Shown one piece after another: positions 27,526-36,871 of a stretch of DNA of 64,000 bases (positions within the stretch are counted from its first letter, which is position 1; each line of letters starts with the position of its first letter). Both the position numbers and the translations under genes were made by a program. Below the pieces are notes generated by a model. That model made no database searches, was not told the DNA's origin, and saw only the letters and a list, made by a program, of their open reading frames with translations. The stretch comes from Erythrobacter litoralis (GTDB lineage Bacteria; Pseudomonadota; Alphaproteobacteria; Sphingomonadales; Sphingomonadaceae): positions 124,001 through 188,000 of the forward strand of contig NZ_SOSI01000004.1 in assembly GCF_029760855.1 (NCBI RefSeq). Direction: 5' to 3'.

Positions 27526-28251
27526 ATGGGTAAGGTTGCCATCGTCACCGGCGGAACGCGCGGTATCGGCAAGGCCATTTGCGAAAAGCTGCGCGACGAT
27601 CTCGGCGCGACCGTGATCGCTAATTATGCCGGCAACGACGATGCCGCCAAAGCCTTTTCCGACCGGACGGGCATCCAGACGGTGAAGTTCGACGTGGGCG
27701 ACCATGAGGCGGCGGTGGCCGGCTGCAAGAAGATCGAAGAAGAACACGGCTCGATCGATATGCTCGTCAACAATGCAGGCATCACGCGCGACGGCACGTT
27801 GCTCAAAATGGACTTCGACGACTGGAACGAAGTCATGCGCATCAATCTCGGCGGCTGCTTCAACATGGCGAAGGCGGCATTCCCCGGCATGAAGGAGCGC
27901 GGTTGGGGCCGGATCGTCAATATCGGCTCGATCAACGGCCAGGCAGGGCAATACGGACAGGTCAATTACGCGGCGGCGAAGAGCGGCATCCACGGTTTCA
28001 CCAAGGCGCTGGCCCAAGAAGGCGCGCGCTTCGGCATCACGGTGAACGCCATCGCACCGGGCTATATCGACACCGACATGGTGGCCGCCGTGCCCGATGC
28101 CGTTCTGGAAAAGATCGTTGCCAAGATTCCGGTCGGCCGCCTCGGCCAAGCCGAGGAAATCGCACGCGGCGTCGCCTTCCTGTGCAGCGAAAATGCGGGC
28201 TTTGTCACCGGCTCGACCATGAGCATCAATGGCGGTCAGCATATGTATTAA
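27526..28251 (+). CDS. phbB: Acetoacetyl-CoA reductase
   Basis: A 241-residue short-chain dehydrogenase. NADP-binding TGGTRGIGKAI (about 8-18), NNAGITRDGTL, the catalytic Ser in NIGSINGQAGQ and Tyr-x3-Lys in VNYAAAKSGIHGFTKALAQE are all present. The end GSTMSINGGQHMY is characteristic of PhaB/PhbB. It reduces acetoacetyl-CoA to (R)-3-hydroxybutyryl-CoA, the precursor of polyhydroxybutyrate. The start at 27526 has GGAGAAGG upstream. The thiolase near 8 kb is not linked. The synthase gene phaC is not in the window. Confidence 0.9.
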   Translation: MGKVAIVTGGTRGIGKAICEKLRDDLGATVIANYAGNDDAAKAFSDRTGIQTVKFDVGDHEAAVAGCKKIEEEHGSIDMLVNNAGITRDGTLLKMDFDDWNEVMRINLGGCFNMAKAAFPGMKERGWGRIVNIGSINGQAGQYGQVNYAAAKSGIHGFTKALAQEGARFGITVNAIAPGYIDTDMVAAVPDAVLEKIVAKIPVGRLGQAEEIARGVAFLCSENAGFVTGSTMSINGGQHMY

Positions 28252-28262
28252 GAGTAGGGGGA

Positions 28263-28292
28263 GCCGGCGGAGCGAACATCGCGTCCGCCGGC
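28263..28292. terminator. Hairpin between convergent phbB and the HTH regulator
   Basis: A 9-bp perfect stem GCCGGCGGA / TCCGCCGGC (28263-28271 with 28284-28292), extended inside by GCGA / TCGC around the loop ACA. ATTTGACC follows on the plus strand. It lies 12 bp after the phbB stop and just beyond the stop of the convergent regulator, so it may serve both. Confidence 0.6.
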
Positions 28293-28303
28293 ATTTGACC
28301 TGC

Positions 28304-29059
28304 TTATTCGATGTAAATCCCCGCGACCTTCCACGCACCGCCTTCCTTTTGCATCGAAAGGGTCTCAACCTTGGTTTCGTCGGCTTCGGCAAACCGCGTA
28401 TCGTAAGTAACGATCACATAGCCCTGTGGAGTCGGCGGTGCCTCGACCGAACGCAGGGAGCGCGATAGGGCTTCTCCCAAAGGCGCACGAACCGTCTGCG
28501 AAACCTCGGTCCATACGTCCAGCGTATTGGCCTCGCGAAATGCCGCCGCAGTTCCTTCATAGCCCGCTTCCCAGTTTCCTTCGTCTCCGAGTTGGAGCCA
28601 GTCGCGTGCGGCAGCTTCGGCGGATTGCGTGTATTCGGACGATGACGGTTCGCCGGAAACGCCGGTTCCGGGAAGGCCCCCGGCGAGGGCAAGTGCAAGA
28701 ATGGCTGAAAACATGAGTGTTGCTCCGATACTCCAGGCGACGATCCGCCTGCGGTCCCGCGCTTCGGGACGACGCGCTTCGGACTGTGCTGGAGATTGTG
28801 GCCCATGATCCGCCGGACCATCCCCCAAATCCTTGCCCACAAGCAATTCCGGGGGTGGCCCCTCGGCTTCAAGCAGCAGCCGCGCGGCCTCGCGGCTGCT
28901 GGTGACGGACAGCTTGCGCCGGGCCGAGCGCAACCGGTCGTTGATCGCATGTACCGAAAGATCGAGCTCGCGCGCCATCGACTTGGCATCGTGGCCAAGC
29001 AGCATGAGGCGCAGGCTTTCTTTCTCCTTGTCAGTTAGCGCTGCGATCCCGTCGGTCAT
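28304..29059 (-). CDS. Membrane-tethered LuxR-type HTH regulator with DUF4019 domain
   Basis: 251 residues in three parts. Residues 5-65 form a LuxR/GerE-type helix-turn-helix (LTDKEKESLRLMLLGHDAKS, then SVHAINDRLRSARRKL). Residues 66-105 are a linker. One transmembrane helix spans about 106-128 (IVAWSIGATLMFSAILALAL). Residues about 145-251 form a DUF4019 domain (AAARDWLQLGDEGNWEAGYE) placed in the periplasm. This is a ToxR-like one-component layout: envelope sensing joined directly to DNA binding. No receiver or kinase domain is present. It diverges from a ribbon-helix-helix gene across 84 bp containing two inverted repeats. Target genes and signal are unknown. Confidence 0.85.
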   Translation of the reverse strand: MTDGIAALTDKEKESLRLMLLGHDAKSMARELDLSVHAINDRLRSARRKLSVTSSREAARLLLEAEGPPPELLVGKDLGDGPADHGPQSPAQSEARRPEARDRRRIVAWSIGATLMFSAILALALAGGLPGTGVSGEPSSSEYTQSAEAAARDWLQLGDEGNWEAGYEGTAAAFREANTLDVWTEVSQTVRAPLGEALSRSLRSVEAPPTPQGYVIVTYDTRFAEADETKVETLSMQKEGGAWKVAGIYIE

Positions 29060-29065
29060 GGCCTT

Positions 29066-29115
29066 GGGGCTTATGCCCCGTCAGCCATGCCGCACACCCC
29101 AAATAATTCGTGGGG
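29066..29115. promoter_or_regulatory. Paired inverted repeats in the HTH/RHH divergent promoter region
   Basis: Two small palindromes lie between the divergent start codons: GGGGC-TTAT-GCCCC (29066-29079) and CCCCA-N9-TGGGG (29097-29115). Both use the same GGGG/CCCC half-site. They could be operator sites for the adjacent HTH or RHH protein, or simple hairpins. There is no direct evidence for binding. Confidence 0.3.
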
Positions 29116-29143
29116 CTTCCGCGCTGCGCTGTTAAGCGGGCCT

Positions 29144-29374
29144 ATGACCGCGCCGTATCATCCGCCCCGCAAATATTCGGTGAGGATCGAAGGGCATCGC
29201 ACCTCGATCAGTCTCGAACCGGTGTTCTGGGATATGCTGATCGCGACCGCCCAGCGAGAAGATGTACCCGTCAACGCGCTGGTCGCGCGGATCGATGCGG
29301 AGCGGATCAGGGCCGAGACGCCGCCGGGTCTCGCCAGCGCAATCCGCGTCTGGCTCGTTACACACGGCACATGA
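29144..29374 (+). CDS. Small ribbon-helix-helix domain protein
   Basis: 76 residues. The pattern KYSVRIEGHRTSISLEPVFWDML followed by VPVNALVARIDAERI matches the ribbon-helix-helix family often annotated RHH_4 (parts shown separately). The beta strand (about 10-19) and two helices would form a dimeric DNA-binding unit like Arc. No toxin partner is beside it; the downstream small gene is on the opposite strand. The ATG at 29144 is preferred to one 19 codons upstream. A bidirectional hairpin follows 2 bp after the stop. Confidence 0.75.
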   Translation: MTAPYHPPRKYSVRIEGHRTSISLEPVFWDMLIATAQREDVPVNALVARIDAERIRAETPPGLASAIRVWLVTHGT

Positions 29375-29376
29375 AA

Positions 29377-29404
29377 ACGGCGACAGGATCGCTCCTGCCG
29401 CCGT
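29377..29404. terminator. Bidirectional terminator between RHH gene and small anchored protein
   Basis: An 11-bp stem with one internal mismatch: ACGGCG-a-CAGGA (29377-29388) with TCCTG-c-CGCCGT (29393-29404), loop TCGC. On the plus strand it is followed by CTTTC. On the minus strand it is followed by TTTTCAT, so it also ends the small gene transcribed from the other side. Confidence 0.6.
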
Positions 29405-29426
29405 CTTTCGAATTAAAGAGCGACCC

Positions 29427-29654
29427 TCAGTATTTGGCGGTCGCGTCGCTCGCCGGATAGGTCTCGTCGAGCGCTTCGTCGGTGGCGCTCATCGTGTCAC
29501 CGCGAGTTGCCGTCGCTTCGGAACCGGCATCGCGGAAGGCGCCGCGGGGCTGACCGTCGGCAAATGCTACGCCGTTGCGGTCACGCTGCGAGCTTTCGTA
29601 ATACTTGTAGCCAGCGTAGCCGATGGCGCCGAGCGTCGCGAGTTTGAGAAGCAT
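29427..29654 (-). CDS. Small single-helix membrane protein (75 residues)
   Basis: 75 residues: an N-terminal hydrophobic helix (MLLKLATLGAIGYAGYKYYE) with a polar tail ending in DEALDETYPASDATAKY. I recall a DExxDETxPASD-type ending in other small alphaproteobacterial proteins, but cannot assign a function. GAAAGGAAAAC precedes the chosen ATG at 29654 on the minus strand; an upstream in-frame ATG at 29687 is less likely. It lies just upstream of, and is transcribed away from, the bidirectional hairpin partner RHH gene. Confidence 0.6.
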   Translation of the reverse strand: MLLKLATLGAIGYAGYKYYESSQRDRNGVAFADGQPRGAFRDAGSEATATRGDTMSATDEALDETYPASDATAKY

Positions 29655-29723
29655 ATTGTTTTCCTTTCGAAATCGTGTGCCCATCAAACGTTCGGCGTGG
29701 CGGAAGGGTCCGGCGTGCAGCGT

Positions 29724-31007
<1,284 letters not shown>

Positions 31008-31096
31008 GCACTAGTCCTAGCGCTGGATGGCAGCGGAGCAAGGGTTAGGTATGCTTCCCGATTGACCGCGCCATTCTGCTTACATAGGCCATATTC

Positions 31097-31972
31097 ATGA
31101 CCCACAAACCGATCAAGAAAGCCGTCTTCCCCGTCGCCGGGCTAGGCACGCGTTTCCTCCCCGCCACCAAAGCAATCCCGAAGGAATTGTTGCCGATCGT
31201 CGACCGGCCGCTGATCCAGTATGCGGTGGACGAAGCGCGCGAAGCGGGGATCGAGCAGATCATCTTCGTTACCGGCCGGGGCAAGACAGCTATCGTCGAA
31301 CATTTCGACATCGCTTTCGAACTGGAAACGACGATGGAAGAGCGCGGCAAGGATCTCTCCGTTCTCGACCCGACCCGAGCGACCCCCGGCGACATCATCA
31401 CCGTGCGTCAGCAGGTTCCCCTCGGCCTCGGCCACGCGATCTGGTGCGCTCGCGCCATCGTGGGCGACGACCCCTTCGCCATCCTCCTTCCAGACGAGCT
31501 GATGATCGGCAAGCCGGGCTGTATCAAGCAGATGGTCGAGGCGTATAACGATGTCGGCGGCAACCTCATCTCGGTATTGGAAGTGCCGCAGGAGGAGGTC
31601 TCGAGCTATGGCGTGATCGCACCGGGTGAAGTGAAAAGCGACACGCTGACCGAGGTGACCGGTCTCGTAGAAAAGCCCGCCGTGGCGGATGCGCCGTCGA
31701 ACAAGATCATTTCCGGTCGCTACATCCTGCAACCCGAAGTGATGCGAGTGCTGGAAGATCAGGGCAAGGGCGCGGGCGGCGAGATCCAGCTGACCGATGC
31801 GATGGCGCGCATGATCGGCGACCAGCCTTTCCACGCCGTCACCTTCGAAGGCAGTCGCTACGATTGCGGTAGCAAGGTGGGCTTCGTCGAAGCAACCTTG
31901 GCACTGGCTCTGGAGCGCGAAGACATGGGCGCGGACGTGCGCGACATTGCGGAGCGGCTGCTGGCACGCTGA
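31097..31972 (+). CDS. galU: UTP-glucose-1-phosphate uridylyltransferase
   Basis: 291 residues. The nucleotidyltransferase signature is VAGLGTRFLPATKAIPKELLP-like at about 14-34 (first part AGLGTRFLPATKAIPKE), with VEKPAVADAPSNK and GRYILQPEVM further on. It makes UDP-glucose for exopolysaccharide, LPS core and glycolipids. A TTGACC at 31062-31067 may be its -35 element, but no convincing -10 follows. It is the first gene of a compact unit: glnE begins 2 bp after its stop. Confidence 0.95.
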   Translation: MTHKPIKKAVFPVAGLGTRFLPATKAIPKELLPIVDRPLIQYAVDEAREAGIEQIIFVTGRGKTAIVEHFDIAFELETTMEERGKDLSVLDPTRATPGDIITVRQQVPLGLGHAIWCARAIVGDDPFAILLPDELMIGKPGCIKQMVEAYNDVGGNLISVLEVPQEEVSSYGVIAPGEVKSDTLTEVTGLVEKPAVADAPSNKIISGRYILQPEVMRVLEDQGKGAGGEIQLTDAMARMIGDQPFHAVTFEGSRYDCGSKVGFVEATLALALEREDMGADVRDIAERLLAR

Positions 31973-31974
31973 CC

Positions 31975-34659
31975 TTGGGTGCGGATTGGCAAAGCGCGAT
32001 CGGGCGGGCGCGAGCCCATGCGCCATACCTTGTCCGCAACCTCGACCGCTTCCCCGAACTCGCCGACTTGCTGGATGCGGGGGCGGGGAAAGATGCCTTG
32101 CAGCGCGCCAAACATGCGGGCGACGATGCGGGCGACACCATGCGCGCGCTTCGGCTCGAAAAGAATGCGCTCGCCCTTGTGCTCGCCATCGGCGATCTTA
32201 CGGGCGGGTTCTCGCTCGGCAAGGTCATGCGCGAGCTTTCGACCTTCGCAGACCGGGCGCTGCACCGCGCCATCGAAGCCGCAATAACGCGCCGAGTGCC
32301 AGAGGCCGAGCCGGCTGGGTTCATCGCTCTCGCACTCGGCAAGCACGGCGCGGGCGAACTCAATTACAGCTCCGACATCGATCCCATCCTGCTCTACGAT
32401 CCCGCGCGCCTGCCCCGCCGCGAACGGGACGAACCGGGCGAAGCGGCCCAGCGCTATGCCCGTGAGACGGTGCGCCTGCTTTCCGAAGTCACACCTGATG
32501 GTTACGTCTTTCGCGTCGATCTGCGACTGCGACCGGCGAGCGAGGTCAGCCCGCTCGCCATTCCGCTGGGCGGTGCGATCACGCATTACGAGGGATCGGC
32601 GCTCGCATGGGAGCGCGCCGCCTTTATCCGGGCCCGCGCTTGCGCGGGAGACATCGCGGCAGGCGAGGCATTTCTCGATCATATCCGCCCCTTCGTCTGG
32701 CGACGCAGCCTCGATTTCGGGGCGATCAACGAGGTGCGACGCCTCACCCACCGCATCCGCGAGAAGACCGCCGGGCCGCGCGAACCGGAGCCCGGCTACA
32801 ATCTCAAGCTGGGGCGTGGCGGTATTCGCGAGATCGAGTTCTTCGCTCAGACCCACCAGCTTATTCATGGGGGCCGCGACCGGACGTTGCGCACAAGAGG
32901 CACCCGCGCCACGCTCGACGCCTTGGCGGCAACCGGGCGAATCGAACCCCGTACTGCGCGGGCGCTTGGCGAAAGCTATGACGGACTCCGGACGATTGAG
33001 CACCGGCTCCAGATGGTGGACGATCGCCAGACCCACTCGCTTCCCTCCGGCGAGGCGCTCGACAATGTGGCGAAGCTGCACGGCCTTGCCGACGGTCGCG
33101 CTTTAGTTGAGCACGTGTGCGAGTTGGCCGCGCCGGTAGCCGAGGCCTACGATGCTCTGCTCGACGAGGACCGTATCTCGGTCGCGAGTTCGGCGCTTCA
33201 TCTGGAAGCGGAGGGCACCGGCGCCATCTTGGATGCCGACCTTGGCGAACGCATTTCCCATTGGACGGACGGGCGCTACCAGCCGTTGCGCAGCAGCGCA
33301 GCGATCGAAGCATTCGAGGAGGTCCGCCCCGAGCTCGAAGCGGCGCTTGCCCGCTCGTCCGATCCGACGCGTGCGGTCGCCCGGTGGGAGACGGTGCTTT
33401 CACGCATGCCGTCGGCGATCAACCTGTTCCGTCTGCTGCAGGCGCGTCCGGGCCTCTTCCAGCTCGTCGTCGATATCCTGACCTTGTCTGAGCCGCTCGC
33501 CGACGCCTTCGCTCGCCGACCGGAACTGCTCGATACGCTGATCGATCGCACCGCGCTGGACTTTCCCGGAAGCGTCGCCGAACTCGTCGAGCAGATGCAG
33601 CAGAATGAGCGCGGCGACACGTACGAGGACGCGCTCGATCGCATCCGCATCGTCACCGGCGAAACGCGGTTCGCGCTCGGCGTGCAACTGCTCGAAGGCA
33701 AGCACGATCCGCTCGATGTCGGGCAAGCCCTTTCACGAGTAGCCGAAGCCGCCCTTCTCGCAGCGCAGCAGGCCGCAAGCCGGGAATTCGCGCGACGTCA
33801 CGGCATCATCGTGGGCGGTGATCTGATCATTCTCGGACTGGGACGGCTCGGCGGCGGCATGCTGACCCATGCCTCGGACCTCGATCTCATTTTCCTGTTC
33901 ACCGGATCGCATACGGACGAATCGGATGGCGAGCGTCCGCTTGGCGCGACACTGTATTTCAATCGCCTCGCCCAGCGGGTGACCGCGGCATTGTCCGTCC
34001 CGACGGCGGAAGGCGCGCTGTACGAAGTCGATACGCGGCTTCGCCCTCAAGGTGCGCAAGGGCCGCTCGCTGTCAGCACTGAGAGCTTCGCGCGATATCA
34101 GGAGGAAGACGCCTGGACATGGGAGCACATGGCGCTCACTCGCGGGCGGGCGCTGACCGGCGGCGAAGGCGATCGCGCGGCGCTGGAGCAGGCAATCCGC
34201 AGCGTGCTGAAACGGTCGCGCGAGAGCGATGCGCTGTTCGAAAGCGTGCTGGAGATGCGAGCCGAGATGGCGCGGCACAAATCGCCGAAAGGCCCGCTCG
34301 ACGCCAAGCTTCTTCGCGGCGGGCTGGTCGATCTCGAATTCCTCGTCCACGCGCTGCAACTTCGCGACGCGGTGGGGCTAACGCCCGATCTCGGCGCGGC
34401 GATCGCGGCCACGGCCGAGCAGGGTCTCCTCCCGGCGTCTCTCGGCGAAGCGCACGACTTGATGACCCGGCTGCTGGTCAGTACCCGCCTGATCGCGCCC
34501 GATCTGCAGCCGCCGGGCGAGTATGCCTGCGCCTTGCTGGCCCGACTGTGCAGCGCGGAGGATTACGCCGCGCTCGAAACCGCATTCGCAAGGGCACGGA
34601 ACGTTGTGGCAGAGGCATGGCGGCAGGTGTTCGGCCAGGAATTGGAGTTGGAAGCATGA
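31975..34659 (+). CDS. glnE: Bifunctional glutamine synthetase adenylyltransferase/deadenylase
   Basis: 894 residues with two nucleotidyltransferase domains. The N-terminal (deadenylylating) site is ALALGKHGAGELNYSSDIDP and the C-terminal (adenylylating) site LGLGRLGGGMLTHASDLDLI. The central helical region and both GlnD-PII-UTase-type domains follow the usual order. It switches glutamine synthetase activity according to nitrogen status through PII. The start is TTG at 31975, 2 bp after galU. The stop overlaps bcp by 4 bp. Placement with galU is unusual by function but the coupling is clear. Confidence 0.95.
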   Translation: MGADWQSAIGRARAHAPYLVRNLDRFPELADLLDAGAGKDALQRAKHAGDDAGDTMRALRLEKNALALVLAIGDLTGGFSLGKVMRELSTFADRALHRAIEAAITRRVPEAEPAGFIALALGKHGAGELNYSSDIDPILLYDPARLPRRERDEPGEAAQRYARETVRLLSEVTPDGYVFRVDLRLRPASEVSPLAIPLGGAITHYEGSALAWERAAFIRARACAGDIAAGEAFLDHIRPFVWRRSLDFGAINEVRRLTHRIREKTAGPREPEPGYNLKLGRGGIREIEFFAQTHQLIHGGRDRTLRTRGTRATLDALAATGRIEPRTARALGESYDGLRTIEHRLQMVDDRQTHSLPSGEALDNVAKLHGLADGRALVEHVCELAAPVAEAYDALLDEDRISVASSALHLEAEGTGAILDADLGERISHWTDGRYQPLRSSAAIEAFEEVRPELEAALARSSDPTRAVARWETVLSRMPSAINLFRLLQARPGLFQLVVDILTLSEPLADAFARRPELLDTLIDRTALDFPGSVAELVEQMQQNERGDTYEDALDRIRIVTGETRFALGVQLLEGKHDPLDVGQALSRVAEAALLAAQQAASREFARRHGIIVGGDLIILGLGRLGGGMLTHASDLDLIFLFTGSHTDESDGERPLGATLYFNRLAQRVTAALSVPTAEGALYEVDTRLRPQGAQGPLAVSTESFARYQEEDAWTWEHMALTRGRALTGGEGDRAALEQAIRSVLKRSRESDALFESVLEMRAEMARHKSPKGPLDAKLLRGGLVDLEFLVHALQLRDAVGLTPDLGAAIAATAEQGLLPASLGEAHDLMTRLLVSTRLIAPDLQPPGEYACALLARLCSAEDYAALETAFARARNVVAEAWRQVFGQELELEA

Positions 34660-35126
34660 GCGAGTATGAAGCGGGTAACGCTTTTCCGGAATTCGCGATG
34701 GAAACGCCGGATGGCGGCACGATAACGAAGGCCGATCTTGCCGGGCGCAAGGCGGTGATTTTCTTCTATCCGAAGGACAACACCCCCGGCTGCACCACCG
34801 AAGCGACCGATTTCTCCGCGCTCAAGCCGGATTTCGAGAAAGCCGGCGTCGCGCTGCTGGGCGTAAGCAAGGATTCGGCGCGCAAGCATCGCAACTTTAT
34901 CGAGAAGCACGATCTCACCGTCGACCTCGCGACCGATGCGCAGGAGGGCGGTTTGTCGGACGCGCTCGGCATCTGGACCGAGAAGACCAATTATGGCCGC
35001 ACCTATATGGGTATGGTTCGCACGACCTACCTGCTGGACGAGAGCGGGACGATCCTGCGGGTCTGGCCCAACGTTCGCGTCATGGATCACGCGGCGCAGG
35101 TGCTGGACGCCGCACGAGCGGTATGA
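34656..35126 (+). CDS. bcp: Thiol peroxidase of the Bcp/PrxQ type, 1-Cys
   Basis: A 156-residue peroxiredoxin. The peroxidatic Cys46 lies in YPKDNTPGCTTEATDF. This is the only cysteine in the protein, so the resolving Cys found 5 residues later in many PrxQ proteins is missing and an external thiol must resolve the sulfenate. TTYLLDESGTILRVW is the conserved C-terminal block. It reduces hydrogen peroxide and organic hydroperoxides in the cytoplasm. ATG 34656 overlaps the glnE stop, and the stop overlaps the DUF455 start (both ATGA). Confidence 0.93.
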   Translation: MSEYEAGNAFPEFAMETPDGGTITKADLAGRKAVIFFYPKDNTPGCTTEATDFSALKPDFEKAGVALLGVSKDSARKHRNFIEKHDLTVDLATDAQEGGLSDALGIWTEKTNYGRTYMGMVRTTYLLDESGTILRVWPNVRVMDHAAQVLDAARAV

Positions 35127-35917
35127 GTACGCGCTCGTTATCTTGCGCCATTCGCGAGGCTTTGTTGACGGGTGAAGCGAAGGAGAAGGTTTTCGCCGCC
35201 CGCACCATAGCGCGCGACTGGCGGATGGAGCGCCTGGAATGGCAGTTCGAGTGCGCTATGCCCGACCGCCCGGCCTGGCCCCGCGATCTGCATCTGGCCG
35301 CGCCGGGAAAGATGCCGAAGCGCGGGAAGGGCGGCAGCGAAAAGGGTCGCATCGCGCTGTGGCATGCACTCGCGCATATTGAATTTGTGGCAATCGACCT
35401 CGCGCTCGATATGGCCGGCCGGTTCGGCGAACAACGCGGTCCGCAGTTCATGTCGGATTTCCTCTCCGTCGCTGCCGACGAGGCGATGCATTTCGCCCTG
35501 CTCGATCGCAAATTACGTTCGCTCGGATCCTGCTACGGGGCGCTTCCGGTACATGACGGCTTATGGGAAAGCGCCGCGCGCACGGCGCATGACGTAAAGG
35601 CCCGCCTGGCCATCGTGCCCATGGTGCTCGAAGCGCGTGGGCTCGACGTTACGCCCGCTACGCTCGAACGCATAAAGCGGCAGGGCGACGAAAATGGCGC
35701 GCGGATCTTACAGCGAATCCTTGACGACGAGATTCGCCATGTAGCGATCGGCACAAGGCATTTCCATGAAACGTGCCGGGACGACGACGAAAACCCCCAG
35801 AAATTGTGGCGGAATTTGGTCAGGCGATACTTTTCGGGAGGGCTGAAGCCGCCGTTCAACGACTCGGCGCGTTCGATGGCCGGTTTATCGCGCGCCTTTT
35901 ACGCCGGTCTTGCTTGA
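35123..35917 (+). CDS. DUF455 ferritin-like protein
   Basis: 264 residues. A four-helix ferritin-like fold is suggested by carboxylate and His pairs spaced as diiron ligands: ALAHIEFVAIDLALD, AADEAMHFALLDRKL, VLEARGLDVTP and LDDEIRHVAIGTRHF. This resembles the di-iron plan of MiaE-type tRNA hydroxylases, but DUF455 proteins have no proven reaction. It overlaps bcp by ATGA and is the last gene of galU-glnE-bcp-DUF455. Coupling to a peroxiredoxin gives weak support to a redox or oxygen-dependent role. Confidence 0.82.
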   Translation: MSTRSLSCAIREALLTGEAKEKVFAARTIARDWRMERLEWQFECAMPDRPAWPRDLHLAAPGKMPKRGKGGSEKGRIALWHALAHIEFVAIDLALDMAGRFGEQRGPQFMSDFLSVAADEAMHFALLDRKLRSLGSCYGALPVHDGLWESAARTAHDVKARLAIVPMVLEARGLDVTPATLERIKRQGDENGARILQRILDDEIRHVAIGTRHFHETCRDDDENPQKLWRNLVRRYFSGGLKPPFNDSARSMAGLSRAFYAGLA

Positions 35918-36023
35918 TTAACTTTTAGCCCGTTAATTCCAACTCACGACTTGCCGGGGGGTTCCGGCGGATTTGGGAAAGCTCGAACATGCGGCGGGGG
36001 CCGCCGTTCGGGCATAGAGAAAG

Positions 36024-36041
36024 CGCGGAAAACCGCGCGTT
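36024..36041. terminator. Hairpin upstream of the M23 peptidase gene
   Basis: The sequence GCGCGG-AAAA-CCGCGC, followed by GTTTGG, forms a tight 6-bp GC stem about 105 bp after the DUF455 stop and 15 bp before the next ATG. It could terminate the upstream operon or structure the 5' leader of the peptidase mRNA. The tail is short, so the assignment is tentative. Confidence 0.35.
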
Positions 36042-36055
36042 TGGACGGGTTAGAC

Positions 36056-36715
36056 ATGATCAACAAGCGCATCACGCTTGCCATCGCGGCAACCACGGCA
36101 ACCTTCGGCATCGCAGCGGCACCCGCCCAAGCCGAAGAGGCGACCGCCGCCGCGGCAGCCGGAGCGATCGACATGTCCAAGGTCGCCGAAAATCAGGTTC
36201 CGGGCGACGATGCGCAGTTCCAGGAACTTTTCGCCAAATGGGAAAATCCCAACCAGCCAGCAGTCCTCGCCGGTCCGATCGTCACGGTCCCGTCGCGTAT
36301 GCCGGTCGAACATGCCCGCCTCAGCAGCGGTTACGGCACCCGCACCCATCCGGTGCTCGGCCGCCGCATGGGCCATAAGGGCATCGACCTTGCCGCCCCG
36401 ATCGGCACCCCGATCTATGCGACGGCGGATGGCACGGTCAGCCGGGCCGGCCCGTTCTCGAGCTATGGCAATTATGTCGCGATCGAACATGGCGGCAGCA
36501 TCCAGACCCGCTATGCCCACATGTCGCGTATCGCCGTGGCGACCGGCGCGACGGTCAAGAAGGGCGACATCATCGGTTATGTCGGATCGACCGGCCGTTC
36601 GACCGGTCCGCATCTTCATTACGAAGTCCGGGTCGACGGCGAAGCGGTCAATCCCGTGCCCTATATGATCGAATCGCAGACGCAGCAGGCCTTCGCGCTC
36701 GCGACCGGAGAGTAA
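36056..36715 (+). CDS. Secreted M23 (LytM-type) peptidase
   Basis: 219 residues. The signal peptide MINKRITLAIAATTATFGIA ends near AQA at residue 26. The LytM domain has its zinc ligands in MGHKGIDLA (His107, Asp111) and GPHLHYEV (His188), with His155 in YAHM as the fourth conserved residue. These peptidases cut peptide cross-links in peptidoglycan or act in division and envelope remodelling. All metal ligands are present, so it is probably active. It is a single gene closed by a strong terminator. Confidence 0.9.
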   Translation: MINKRITLAIAATTATFGIAAAPAQAEEATAAAAAGAIDMSKVAENQVPGDDAQFQELFAKWENPNQPAVLAGPIVTVPSRMPVEHARLSSGYGTRTHPVLGRRMGHKGIDLAAPIGTPIYATADGTVSRAGPFSSYGNYVAIEHGGSIQTRYAHMSRIAVATGATVKKGDIIGYVGSTGRSTGPHLHYEVRVDGEAVNPVPYMIESQTQQAFALATGE

Positions 36716-36750
36716 TTCACACCGTCTCCTATCGGAAACGGACGGACTGA

Positions 36751-36778
36751 GGCGTCGGGGCGACCCGGCGCCTTTTTT
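36751..36778 (+). terminator. Intrinsic terminator after the M23 peptidase gene
   Basis: Stem GGCG-t-CGGG with CCCG-g-CGCC around the loop GCGA, directly followed by six T (36773-36778). It lies 35 bp after the stop codon. This is a textbook rho-independent terminator. Confidence 0.85.
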
Positions 36779-36871
36779 CTTGTGTGTGCGCGCACGACGG
36801 GTAGTCTTTCGCAACGCAAATTTGATCGGAGAGCGGCCCGCCAACGAGGCTGCCCCGAAGAGAGGCCGGCC

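Noticed and set aside
29144..29654. Toxin-antitoxin pair from the RHH protein and the small downstream gene
   Set aside because: The genes are convergent with a terminator between them, and the small protein is a membrane-anchored tail protein without toxin features.
31062..31090. Promoter of galU
   Set aside because: TTGACC is a good -35, but no -10 at 16-18 bases matches better than chance.
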